From the IMG/VR virus record IMGVR_UViG_3300008267_000250, positions 1-64,000 of that record: a stretch of DNA of 64,000 bases; one strand, 5' to 3'. Each line of letters starts with the position of its first letter. Position 1 is the stretch's first letter. Positions 28,559 through 37,157 of this stretch are shown here, in pieces. The translations under genes were made by a program, and so were the position numbers. The DNA comes from a virus. Below the pieces are notes generated by a model, which had not been told where the DNA came from, searched no databases, and saw only the letters and a program-made list of their open reading frames with translations.

Positions 28559-30283
28559 ATGAGTAGGCAACAATTTACATCAAGAAATAATATAGGACAA
28601 GTACTAACCATTCAAAAGAGTGGTTCAACATCTTCTTTTGACCCAGTAGTTGCGTTTAGTAGTGGATCAAGAAGGGTTTCTTGGAGACTGGATAATGGTT
28701 CTAATATTACTCAAACGGCAGGTATTTCATTAACTTATACTGGATTTACTTCAGACCCTGGAATACGGACCATTCAAATGAGAGGTAATAGTTTTAGGGG
28801 GTTAAATAATTTTACCTTAGATGACGACAATTTATTTGGTCATATTAATTTATCTGGATTAACTAGTTTAGCGAATAATACTACTATAGCACTAAATAAC
28901 AACATAAATTTAACCGGAATAACAAATCCATCTAGTAGTAATACGTTTCAAAATTACCGAATTGATTATTGTAATTTAATAGGAAATTTAGATTTAACAC
29001 CACTATCTGGATTAGGAGGTAATTTTAGGGTTAATAATAACTTAAATTTAACAGGAATAACCCATTCACCATCGTCAGGGGTTTTTACCAACTATGTTGC
29101 AAATAATTGTAACCTAACTGGAAATTTAGATTTAACATCATTATCTGGTTTAGGAGGTACTTTTAATGTTTACAGCAATAGTGGCTTAACTAATATTACA
29201 CACGCACCATCATCACAAAATTTTACAACATACCAAGCATATCTTTGTGACCTAACCGGAAATTTAGATTTAACACCATTATCCGGTTTAGGTGGCACTT
29301 TTCAAGTACAAGGACATAACAAATTAACAGGAATAACCCATTCACCATCATCGCAAATTTTTACACTTTATAATGTTAACACCTGTAATTTAACTGGAAA
29401 TCTAAATTTACCTTTTTCTGGATTGGGCGGTCAATTCCTAGTTCAAAATAATACCAACCTAACTGGAATAACACATACACCATCATCACGGAATTTTTCA
29501 AGTTATTACGCATTTTTTTGTAATCTAACCGGAAATTTGGATTTAACTCCATTATCCGGATTGGGTGGTGATTTTCAAGTTCTTGGTAATATAAATTTAA
29601 CTGGTATAACACATTCAATATCGTCACAAAATTTTTTTAAATACGAAGCAAATGGTTGTAACCTAACAGGAAATTTAGATTTAACACCATTATCTGGGTT
29701 AGGTGGTGACTTTAGGGTCTTTAGTAATAGTGGTTTAACAAGTATAACACATTCGGTATCATTAAGGAATTTTGGAGTTTATCAGGCACATAGTTGTAAT
29801 TTAACCGGAACATTGGATTTATCACTTTTAACAAGGTTAGGTGGTCCAACCAGTGCGATAGTTCAAGGTGTTGTAAGGTTACATTCAAATACAAATTTAA
29901 CAAATATTATTTTTCCAAATTCAAATCAATTTTTTAAAAATTCTCAAAATAATGAAGGTGGCGGTACTTTTGCATTACATAGTTGTAATCTAGATTATAT
30001 TGATTTTACACCATTATCTGGTGCAACATTATTATCTGGTACAACACAAGGAAATCCGAGAATATCTTTAAGAGATAATGGAATGTCTGCCGATACCGTA
30101 AATCACATATTAGTTGATTTTAGTGGAAATGCAACATATAACCCAACAGGATGGTCTAATATTAATTTAAATATTGGAGGAACAAATGAGGCACCAAACT
30201 ATAGTTCAGGTGGTTATGATGGGATTGCAGCAAGAAATTTTTTAACAGGTTCACCCTATAATTGGACAATAACACATTCATAA
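28559..30283 (+). CDS. Repeat-solenoid tail fibre (46-residue units)
   Basis: 574 residues with about seven 46-residue repeats from near residue 140 to 430. Each contains CNLTGNLDLTPLSGLGG, an 'F.V..N..LTGITH' strand set and SPSS..F..Y. The regular Leu/Asn/Gly spacing resembles a leucine-rich-repeat or beta-solenoid coil, perhaps two coils per unit. The last ~100 residues (LRDNGMSADTVNHILVDFSG, then YDGIAARNFLTGSPYNWTIT) look like a bacterial surface-protein end with the pattern often found after LRR-like beta-solenoids. The stop overlaps the next start (TAATG). Probable host-binding fibre. Confidence 0.66.
   Translation: MSRQQFTSRNNIGQVLTIQKSGSTSSFDPVVAFSSGSRRVSWRLDNGSNITQTAGISLTYTGFTSDPGIRTIQMRGNSFRGLNNFTLDDDNLFGHINLSGLTSLANNTTIALNNNINLTGITNPSSSNTFQNYRIDYCNLIGNLDLTPLSGLGGNFRVNNNLNLTGITHSPSSGVFTNYVANNCNLTGNLDLTSLSGLGGTFNVYSNSGLTNITHAPSSQNFTTYQAYLCDLTGNLDLTPLSGLGGTFQVQGHNKLTGITHSPSSQIFTLYNVNTCNLTGNLNLPFSGLGGQFLVQNNTNLTGITHTPSSRNFSSYYAFFCNLTGNLDLTPLSGLGGDFQVLGNINLTGITHSISSQNFFKYEANGCNLTGNLDLTPLSGLGGDFRVFSNSGLTSITHSVSLRNFGVYQAHSCNLTGTLDLSLLTRLGGPTSAIVQGVVRLHSNTNLTNIIFPNSNQFFKNSQNNEGGGTFALHSCNLDYIDFTPLSGATLLSGTTQGNPRISLRDNGMSADTVNHILVDFSGNATYNPTGWSNINLNIGGTNEAPNYSSGGYDGIAARNFLTGSPYNWTITHS
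28960..29830 (+). repeat. 138-nt tandem coding repeats
   Basis: About seven direct repeats with a 138-nt period that code for the 46-residue units. The most conserved part codes NLTGNLDLTPLSGLGG. Unit four has a shortened version (GNLNLPFSGLGG), which may mark a deletion of one residue. Confidence 0.75.
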
Positions 30284-30504
30284 TGATTTGGAGACTAATA
30301 TATACAAATACAGAAGTTATTGATTTGTTTGAAACAAATGGAATAACCGCAACACCTCATCAAATTTTTGAAGGAAATACACAAGAAGAATGTTTTGATA
30401 AAATTGATGAATTAAAAATAACATATTACTACCCTTTGAATGAAAATGAAATATTATTATTCAGTGGAGGAACAAGAACAATAATTAATAAAGAAGAAAT
30501 TTAA
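30283..30504 (+). CDS. Small protein between fibre genes
   Basis: 73 residues with the start taken at ATG 30283, which overlaps the previous stop by one base; an upstream in-frame start would overlap the fibre gene further. Sequence MIWRLIYTNTEVIDLFETNG with an acidic middle (EGNTQEECFDKIDELK) and a terminal FSGGTRTIINKEEI. No signal or membrane segment. The length and position are like those of fibre-assembly chaperones or tip proteins, but nothing specific was recognised. One-base overlaps on both sides suggest tight co-translation. Confidence 0.6.
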   Translation: MIWRLIYTNTEVIDLFETNGITATPHQIFEGNTQEECFDKIDELKITYYYPLNENEILLFSGGTRTIINKEEI

Positions 30505-32126
30505 TGGGTCAATTAAGTGGAAATAGTTGTAATATAATAACACTCTTACCTTTGGGTTTAGATTGTGACAGTATTGACGCCACAACACCAGACGCCACAA
30601 ATGGTATTGTGGCTTTATATATTACTGGAGGAACTTCACCCTATCACGTAAGTTGGAATAACGGTTCTCAGGGTACTTTAATAAAAAATTTAGGTCCAGG
30701 TGAGTATACCGCAACAGTGGTTGATTATTATGGTGATTTTACGGCAACAACGACTTGTACGGTAGGATTTGAAACTTTTTACTTACAAGAGTTTGAAAAT
30801 TGTGAAAATAGTAATAAAATTTATTATTTAGCCGACCTACCCTCAATATTCACCACTGGAAAAACATATGAGTTAACAACACAAACTGGATGCTGGGTTA
30901 ATAGTGGTATTACAACATATACAGGTCAAACATATCTTAATTCGTTTGCTGAAATATCTTCTGGTCCTTATGACACCTGTCAAGATTGTTTACCAGAACC
31001 AACACCACCACCAGTTTATCCAGAAAATTTATGTTTATCGTATAGTGACGGTAAAACACTTACATCAGTACAATTAAGTTCAGGTAACACAATAAATGGT
31101 TACCCGTCATGGACTGCCAACACATCGTCTATTGTTATATATTATAATACTGGTAATACTAGATGGGAAATATCTAATTGGACATTCAGTAGTGGTGAAC
31201 CAGTATTTATTAACCCAACACCACCACCAATAGGTAGTTGGACTATTTTAGGATCCTATTATGGTTCTTTAAGTATTATAGAAGGTATATGTACAGCACC
31301 ACCTCTGCGTTTAGATTTATCACCAACAAACCCTTCTTGTAATATTACAAATGATGGTTCAGTGTGGTTATACTCAATAGGAGGTATCCCACCTTATGAA
31401 TATTCAATAGATGGGGTTAATTACCAAGTAAGTAATGTTTTTGCCGGTCTAGGTTCTGGAAATTATACTTTTTATGTTAAAGATACAAATAATACTATTA
31501 CGCCATTATCAACCACACTAACACCTGAAGAAACTTTTCAAAATTATTCAATAAATTTAACACCATTAACACAAAATACCACAGTGGTCGGTGATACAGA
31601 AACTAGAACATATACGTTTAAAATTGAAGTTTCACCCGCACTACCAAATAATAAAACATTGGACTTTGTTCTATTTTTAAATAATTTACTTACTGGAAAT
31701 ACAACAACATTTTATAGTCCAATAGTTCAAACAAATCAAACACAAACTTTATCGTTCGCAACCAATGGTGTTGCATCTATGTTAGGTCCTACAAGCACTA
31801 GTACACCTCAAATAGTAACAACACCTAAATCTTTACCATGTAGAAATACTGACATAAACACAACGGCGTACACACAAAATTATCAAGGAAGTATTACCGG
31901 TAACGCAACAATCGTCGGAACGTTAACACAACAACTTAAAACACCTAGTGTTTCATATGAGAAACACAGATGTGGATTAAATGCTGGAATTAAAAATGTA
32001 TTTGGTATGACTAACCAAAATTTAACCCCTTCCGATTGTTCATACTTAAATAGTGCAGTCCAGCCAATAACTTATGAGTTTTATAAAACAGGTAATACTG
32101 GAGCCGGATTAAGTGCACTTGCATAA
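30504..32126 (+). CDS. Tail protein with two SprB-like units
   Basis: 540 residues. Two clear SprB-type units: residues about 18-92 (LYITGGTSPYHVSWNNGSQG then GPGEYTATVVDYYG) and about 268-335 (NPSCNITNDGSVWLYSIGGI, PPYEYSIDGVNY, SGNYTFYVKDTNN). Short Pro-rich linkers PEPTPPPVYP and NPTPPPIGSW separate further domains. The C-terminal 200 residues are Thr/Asn-rich and beta-like, ending in YEFYKTGNTGAGLSALA. Together with the 834-residue protein this makes SprB-like domains a repeated theme of this tail. Host-contact role inferred. Confidence 0.66.
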   Translation: MGQLSGNSCNIITLLPLGLDCDSIDATTPDATNGIVALYITGGTSPYHVSWNNGSQGTLIKNLGPGEYTATVVDYYGDFTATTTCTVGFETFYLQEFENCENSNKIYYLADLPSIFTTGKTYELTTQTGCWVNSGITTYTGQTYLNSFAEISSGPYDTCQDCLPEPTPPPVYPENLCLSYSDGKTLTSVQLSSGNTINGYPSWTANTSSIVIYYNTGNTRWEISNWTFSSGEPVFINPTPPPIGSWTILGSYYGSLSIIEGICTAPPLRLDLSPTNPSCNITNDGSVWLYSIGGIPPYEYSIDGVNYQVSNVFAGLGSGNYTFYVKDTNNTITPLSTTLTPEETFQNYSINLTPLTQNTTVVGDTETRTYTFKIEVSPALPNNKTLDFVLFLNNLLTGNTTTFYSPIVQTNQTQTLSFATNGVASMLGPTSTSTPQIVTTPKSLPCRNTDINTTAYTQNYQGSITGNATIVGTLTQQLKTPSVSYEKHRCGLNAGIKNVFGMTNQNLTPSDCSYLNSAVQPITYEFYKTGNTGAGLSALA

Positions 32127-32152
32127 AATACTAATAATTATATTTATATTAT

Positions 32153-34159
32153 ATGTCATACATAATCAAAAATACCGCAGCACTAATTAATACTAAAATA
32201 ACCGATGCTGCCAGAAAAAAAATATCACAAGGTAAGTTTGATATTTCTTACTTCCAAGTAGGTGATAGTGAAGTTTGTTATGACTGTATAAATAATATGA
32301 ATTTAAATGATTCATTTGTGTTGATGCCACAGGATAATTCACAAAACTTATCACCGGTACCCGAAAAAAACAGAATGAATATTAAGTATCCATTATTTTT
32401 GGATTCAACTTCAGGTGCAACATACGGGGTTCCTTTTGATGCGTCCTATATTGATAACGTTTACAATAGTGCCGCCCCTAGAGGATTTTTTAGTGGTAAT
32501 AGTGTAAGTGGTTTTACATTACTTACAACTTCAGCATACACAATTAACCCAAATTTTGTTGTTGATAACACAACTCTAACATCTGGAACCATTTTAACTT
32601 TATCTGCAACTTCCATTAACCCATCAGTTTCTGGTACTGCAAATGTCGGATCAATCATAACTTTATTTACCCAAAACTCAATCCAACCTTTAAGCGGTAA
32701 TTCACCAATGTTTACTTTTGTAGTTGTTGGAATTACCGGTGACACGTCAACTGGCTCAACCATAACGGTTCAAGTGGATAGAAATTTACCGGATTTCACA
32801 TCTTTAGGTTATAGTGGAAATAGTAGTGTGATTTTTTATCCATCTAGTATGACTGAATTATATGATTCATACACCCCAGAACCTTATTGGAATACTGACG
32901 CGTTTAATTTTGAGTCAAATTGTGACATTTCACAAGCCGATGTAAAAGTTTGGAATATGAATTCACCGTGGACTGAATCACCGGCTGGAATATTTAATAC
33001 GACATATCAAGATTATAATTTTTACGCTTCAAGCGGTTATTGTGGATCAAAAGAGTATTTTGGTTATAATGAGTCTGGTGGTCAAACTGATACTGATAGA
33101 GTTTATTACCACAATAGTTTTTCTGAAGAAATAATCGTACCACCAGCATCTGGTTTTACATCATTGGACTTGTTTGAAGTACATTATATTAAAAGTAAAA
33201 AAGATATTCAATTTAATAGTCCTGGGTTAAGATACTATCATTTATGGGATACACATGCTAATGTAAATGGGTACCCAAATAGAGTTGGTAAAGTGTTTCC
33301 AGATTATAAAATGATTATTTTTGATGATGAAGAAATTGTGGCAACACTAAATTCAAAATCAAATAGAAGTTGGACATTACCAGCACCAAAGTTAGGACTT
33401 GTTACACCAAATACATTCAATGGTGTTTTGGGTGGAACTACCGGATTACTTAGTGGAAGTAGTGAAACGTTGTTTTTAACGTATAGGTTAAATAGTTCGG
33501 CGTTCACAAATTCACTCCACTGTAATTATTATACAACAATTTCAGGTAATGATCAAAGTTTACTTCCTGGACCTTCAGATATAATTATAAGATTTGGAAA
33601 CGAATTTCCATTTTTAACCTCAACATTTGGAACTTCACCTTCTGGTTTTTCGGCCAATGATATAACAATACTGGCTCAGAAAGTACCTAGTGGAACATCA
33701 AGACCAGACACCACACAATGGAGAGAAATAAATATTTCAGACCAATATTCCGCCACAACATCTGGAGGATATTTAACCCTTAATAGTTTAACCGGTGTAA
33801 CATATCAGATTACCAAAAATATGTATGATACAGCACCAATTTATCAATTAACGAACTATTTGGATATTCCGGTATTGAATCAAACTGGCGTGACCTTTAA
33901 TTTTGGTGGTGACTATTATTTCTTTGGTAACATTCAAACAGACATTCAAGCAACCATTTATGTTATGAATTTCTTATGTAACTTAGGTCAAACTCAGTTT
34001 TTTGATTCATCAAATCCAACATGGAACGGAACAACTTCACCTTATATTACGGAAGTTGGACTTTACAATGCTGATAAAGAACTTATGGTTATATCTAAGA
34101 TACAGTCACCCCAAAAAAGACAGGGAATTCAACAGTATCCTATTAAATTAGATTTTTAA
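32153..34159 (+). CDS. Tail-collar/fibre-network protein at end of tail module
   Basis: 668 residues. The N-terminus (ALINTKITDAARKKISQGKF, then FDISYFQVGDSEV) has the 'lT..gr..ia.G.l....i.vGD' pattern of phage tail-collar fibre N-termini. The C-terminus (TSPYITEVGLYNADKELMVI then PIKLDF) matches the 'iTEigLYd...nLlai.k...P' ending of the same class. The middle is Ser/Thr-rich with a Cys-containing segment (SGYCGSKEYFGYNESGGQTD). It is the last gene of the structural block; 3 nt later the DNA-metabolism block begins. Confidence 0.68.
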   Translation: MSYIIKNTAALINTKITDAARKKISQGKFDISYFQVGDSEVCYDCINNMNLNDSFVLMPQDNSQNLSPVPEKNRMNIKYPLFLDSTSGATYGVPFDASYIDNVYNSAAPRGFFSGNSVSGFTLLTTSAYTINPNFVVDNTTLTSGTILTLSATSINPSVSGTANVGSIITLFTQNSIQPLSGNSPMFTFVVVGITGDTSTGSTITVQVDRNLPDFTSLGYSGNSSVIFYPSSMTELYDSYTPEPYWNTDAFNFESNCDISQADVKVWNMNSPWTESPAGIFNTTYQDYNFYASSGYCGSKEYFGYNESGGQTDTDRVYYHNSFSEEIIVPPASGFTSLDLFEVHYIKSKKDIQFNSPGLRYYHLWDTHANVNGYPNRVGKVFPDYKMIIFDDEEIVATLNSKSNRSWTLPAPKLGLVTPNTFNGVLGGTTGLLSGSSETLFLTYRLNSSAFTNSLHCNYYTTISGNDQSLLPGPSDIIIRFGNEFPFLTSTFGTSPSGFSANDITILAQKVPSGTSRPDTTQWREINISDQYSATTSGGYLTLNSLTGVTYQITKNMYDTAPIYQLTNYLDIPVLNQTGVTFNFGGDYYFFGNIQTDIQATIYVMNFLCNLGQTQFFDSSNPTWNGTTSPYITEVGLYNADKELMVISKIQSPQKRQGIQQYPIKLDF

Positions 34160-34162
34160 ATT

Positions 34163-34768
34163 ATGGCGGAAAAAAAGGATTTGAAGAACTCACCAAAAGT
34201 TCTTGGATTGGACGTTTCAACCCGTACAATTGGTTGGGCACTTTTTGATATTAAATCACAAGAGTTATTGGAATTAACACATTTTTCACCGGTTATTAAA
34301 CCAAAACCGGAGAATAAAATTGAAGAACTCATTTTAAAAGTTAAAGCTTTTGAAGAAAAACTTTATGGGTATACCAATTTGGGTATTACAAGTGTGGTAA
34401 TTGAGGAACCATTATTAAACTCAAACAACACTTGGACTGTCGGTACCTTACTTAGATATAATTCAATGATTACAAAATCCATTTATGATATTTTGGGTAT
34501 TGTCCCATCCTTTATTTCAACTTATAATTCAAGAAAATTTGCTTGGCCACAACTTGTTCAACAAAACGATAAGGGTAAACACGTTTTATTTGGTGGACTT
34601 CCAAAAGATATTGATAAAAAAGAAATAATTTGGAAAAAAGTATCCGAAAAAGAACCTCAAATTAAATGGTTATATACCAAAAATAACACCCTTAAAAAGG
34701 AGTGTTTTGATATGGCCGATTCATACACTTGCGTGTTGGGTTATATGAAACAAGAAAATATTTGGTAA
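34163..34768 (+). CDS. RuvC-like Holliday junction resolvase
   Basis: 201 residues with an RNase H-fold layout. VLGLDVSTRTIGWALFD places the first acidic residue at D17, SVVIEEPLL gives E81/E82 at the end of the fourth strand, and CFDMADSYTCVLGY near the C-terminus supplies D183 and D186. These are the expected D-E-D(D) metal-binding positions of RuvC-family nucleases, which cleave four-way junctions and other branched DNA before packaging. It opens the replication/recombination block and is followed by primase. T4 uses an unrelated enzyme (endonuclease VII) for this job. Confidence 0.78.
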   Translation: MAEKKDLKNSPKVLGLDVSTRTIGWALFDIKSQELLELTHFSPVIKPKPENKIEELILKVKAFEEKLYGYTNLGITSVVIEEPLLNSNNTWTVGTLLRYNSMITKSIYDILGIVPSFISTYNSRKFAWPQLVQQNDKGKHVLFGGLPKDIDKKEIIWKKVSEKEPQIKWLYTKNNTLKKECFDMADSYTCVLGYMKQENIW

Positions 34769-34808
34769 GAAATTTGTTTTTTTAATTATTATTCCTTAAC
34801 TTAGCTTT

Positions 34809-35729
34809 ATGAAAGAAGAGTCACTACTAGTTGACCTTATTGAAAATATATTTGGTGAACCCAAAAGTTTAAATGAATATAGTGGTCAAATTTCTGTTGA
34901 TTGTCCGGTTTGTTCCTATGAGATAAAAGGGTTATCAAAAACTGACGGTAAGGGTAATCTAGAAATAAATTATATTAATCACATTTACCACTGCTGGTCC
35001 TGTGGGGAGACACACGGAACTCACGGACATTTAGGAAAATTAATAGACCAATTCGGATCCAAAAAAGATAAAAAAACATATAACCTCATCAGACCAGACA
35101 AGGTTGAAAAAAAACAAAAGGAGTACAAAAAGTTAGAACTACCAAAAGAGTATAAACGTTTTGAAGATATTCATCCTTTACATTTACCCAGAAAAGAAGC
35201 ATTAAATTACCTTAAAAAAAGAGGTATCACACAAGAAATCATTGATAAGTATAAAATTGGTATTTGTATGGAAGGTGACTACGCTGGTCGTGTTATTGTG
35301 CCGTCATTTAATAAAAAAGGTGAATTAAACTTTTTTGTATCAAGATCATGGAACCCAAGAGCAAAACTAAAATACAAAAATCCAGAAGCCGCAAAAGATT
35401 TTCTTATATTTAACGAAAGTTTAATTGATTGGAAAAAAGATATATACCTTGTTGAAGGTGTTTTTGATTCATTTTTCTTGGATAACTCAATTGCTTTACT
35501 TGGAAAATATGTAAATGACAACTTATGGGAAAAACTTTATACAAAAGCCAAAAAAGATATTATTGTTTGTTTGGATGGTGATGCTTTTTTGGATGCCAAA
35601 AACATATATGACAAACTTAACGGAGGTACATTATATGGTAGGGTAAAACTAATGAAACTACCAAAGGACAAAGACGTTTGTGACCTCAGAGGTGAAATTA
35701 ATCAATATTTAATAGAAGAAAAAGAATGA
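34809..35729 (+). CDS. DNA primase, DnaG-type (zinc finger plus TOPRIM)
   Basis: 306 residues. The zinc-binding domain has CPVC (near residues 32-35) and HCWSCGETHG (about 60-68), i.e. a CHC2-like finger. A central segment (YLKKRGITQEIIDKYKIGIC, AGRVIVPSFNKKGELNFFVS) matches the DnaG core. The TOPRIM motifs are LVEGVFDSFF (about 214) and IIVCLDGDAF (about 254). No helicase domain, so the helicase must be separate. The stop overlaps the nuclease start by 4 nt, coupling the two proteins. Synthesises RNA primers at the phage fork. Confidence 0.87.
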   Translation: MKEESLLVDLIENIFGEPKSLNEYSGQISVDCPVCSYEIKGLSKTDGKGNLEINYINHIYHCWSCGETHGTHGHLGKLIDQFGSKKDKKTYNLIRPDKVEKKQKEYKKLELPKEYKRFEDIHPLHLPRKEALNYLKKRGITQEIIDKYKIGICMEGDYAGRVIVPSFNKKGELNFFVSRSWNPRAKLKYKNPEAAKDFLIFNESLIDWKKDIYLVEGVFDSFFLDNSIALLGKYVNDNLWEKLYTKAKKDIIVCLDGDAFLDAKNIYDKLNGGTLYGRVKLMKLPKDKDVCDLRGEINQYLIEEKE

Positions 35730-36583
35730 ATTTAAAAGAAATAGCCCAAGATATAAGAAATATCTTATCCAAAAGAAGAAATGAGTTAAATTTAACTTTT
35801 GAAGAAGAAGGTCACGAGTATACAATGACAGACGTGGATGGAACGTTGAGAAAGGATTTTCCATCAGTGTCAAAGGTTATGAAACTATTTTATGATGAGT
35901 TTCCAACCGAAGAAGCTGCCAGAAATAAAGCAAAGGGCGATCCATATGTTATGCAAACATTATTGGAGGAATGGGCTGAATCTGGTAGAATTTCAACAAA
36001 TATGGGTAGTAGAGTCCATTACGAATTGGAACTTGAAACATTAAAAAGACATAACCTAAAAAAGGTCGTCCGTCAACCGATTTACGAATGTGATATGGAT
36101 ATGATTATGAAGGGTGACCGAATGATCAAAGCCGGATATAGATTTTTAAAATTAATGGAAGAAAGGGGTGCGGTATTAATTGATACTGAAATCGTATTGG
36201 GTGACCCGGAGTTTGGTTATGTTGGGCAAGGTGATACCTGTTGGATCATAATGAACAAACAAAAAACTGGTTTCGGTTTTATAATAACGGATTATAAAAC
36301 AAATAAGAAGAAAAATATGGAAACCAACGATTTCACAAAACCAATGAGAGACCCCTTTAAATACTTACCAAATAATGCTTTAGGTCACTACAATACTCAG
36401 TTACCTTTATATGGGAAATTGTTACTTAAAATGTTAAAGGGCACCAAATATGAAAATATTCCATTACTTGGATGTATCATTGTTCACTTAACCGACGAAC
36501 AAGAATTTGTTGAACATAGAGTGGACAGAAAGGTAATTGACACCATTTTAAATATGGACATTAAACAACGTTTGACAAATTAA
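35726..36583 (+). CDS. PD-(D/E)XK nuclease (RecB-like exonuclease)
   Basis: 285 residues. The segment VIDTEIVLG...GYVGQGDTCW followed by FIITDYKTNKKKN (around residues 150-200) matches the RecB-like PD-(D/E)XK core: E, then G..G..D, then DYKT-K. SMGSRVHYELE upstream corresponds to the 'G...H...e' helix of phage exonucleases, and GHYNTQLPLYGKLL to the QL..Y motif after the core. Coupled to primase by a 4-nt overlap. Probably an exonuclease for replication, recombination or host-DNA breakdown; substrate not determined from sequence. Confidence 0.8.
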   Translation: MNLKEIAQDIRNILSKRRNELNLTFEEEGHEYTMTDVDGTLRKDFPSVSKVMKLFYDEFPTEEAARNKAKGDPYVMQTLLEEWAESGRISTNMGSRVHYELELETLKRHNLKKVVRQPIYECDMDMIMKGDRMIKAGYRFLKLMEERGAVLIDTEIVLGDPEFGYVGQGDTCWIIMNKQKTGFGFIITDYKTNKKKNMETNDFTKPMRDPFKYLPNNALGHYNTQLPLYGKLLLKMLKGTKYENIPLLGCIIVHLTDEQEFVEHRVDRKVIDTILNMDIKQRLTN

Positions 36584-36602
36584 TCTATTTTAATTATATT
36601 TC
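36571..36602 (+). promoter_or_regulatory. Candidate Bacteroidota-type promoter (TTTG-N20-TATATTTC)
   Basis: TTTG at 36571-36574, 20 nt spacer, TATATTTC at 36595-36602, one mismatch from TAnnTTTG. Transcription would begin close to the ATG at 36607, so the first product might be leaderless or the real first gene is at 36693. Confidence 0.4.
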
Positions 36603-36606
36603 AATT

Positions 36607-36696
36607 ATGGAGAAAAATATAACTTTAGCTTGGTGGTACAACACCACTTGGGACAATCAAATCGGTAAAATAAACGTAAATTATATAATAAAATGA
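36607..36696 (+). CDS. Possible 29-residue peptide
   Basis: MEKNITLAWWYNTTWDNQIG and nine more residues. Its TGA overlaps the next ATG (ATGA), as commonly seen between real genes here, and it fills a 109-nt gap. It is Trp-rich (three Trp), with no homologue recognised. A candidate promoter ends 4 nt upstream. Could also be an untranslated leader. Confidence 0.35.
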   Translation: MEKNITLAWWYNTTWDNQIGKINVNYIIK

Positions 36697-36941
36697 AACT
36701 TTACATGACAAAAACCTATCAGGTTTATGAATCTTATGGTCCAATTGAAATTAATCCGGAGGACTATCCGGAACTTGAAGGAAAAACAGAACAAGAAATC
36801 GTTGAATATTTCAACGAAATTATGTACGATGAGAACATCAAAGATGGGTCTGAAGAAACCTTGGCTGACGAATTTCAGTTCAACACGGAAATGATTAAAC
36901 AAAAAATCTCTAATGAGGAAGAAGAAATCGTAAATTATTAA
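36693..36941 (+). CDS. Small acidic hypothetical protein
   Basis: 82 residues, strongly acidic (MKLYMTKTYQVYESYGPIEI, then repeated Glu), with no membrane segment or metal motif. Low-complexity Glu-rich C-terminus (SNEEEEIVNY). Lies between the nuclease and a zinc-ribbon protein; spacing to the next gene is 2 nt. Such acidic small proteins in early regions sometimes mimic DNA, but nothing here specifically shows that. Confidence 0.55.
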   Translation: MKLYMTKTYQVYESYGPIEINPEDYPELEGKTEQEIVEYFNEIMYDENIKDGSEETLADEFQFNTEMIKQKISNEEEEIVNY

Positions 36942-36943
36942 TT

Positions 36944-37156
36944 ATGGATGAAATTATTAAACCAAAAATCAATTTAAGAGAACAACCAACAGTTGAATGT
37001 GAAAAATGTAAGTCAACTTATTTTAAGGAGGTTGTCATCTTAAAAAAAGTACCGAAATTACTAACTGGAAGTCATGAGGATAGCATTGTTCCGTTTCCGA
37101 CTTATATGTGTAATGAGTGTGGAAATATAAATGAGGAATTTAAACTATTTGACTAA
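36944..37156 (+). CDS. Small zinc-ribbon protein
   Basis: 70 residues with two CxxC knuckles, CEKCKSTYF (near 22-25) and MCNECGNIN (near 58-61), separated by about 32 residues, the spacing of a zinc ribbon. Between them VILKKVPKLLTGSHEDSIVP is conserved-looking. Likely a nucleic-acid- or protein-binding adaptor. No partner can be named. Confidence 0.62.
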   Translation: MDEIIKPKINLREQPTVECEKCKSTYFKEVVILKKVPKLLTGSHEDSIVPFPTYMCNECGNINEEFKLFD

Positions 37157-37157
37157 T

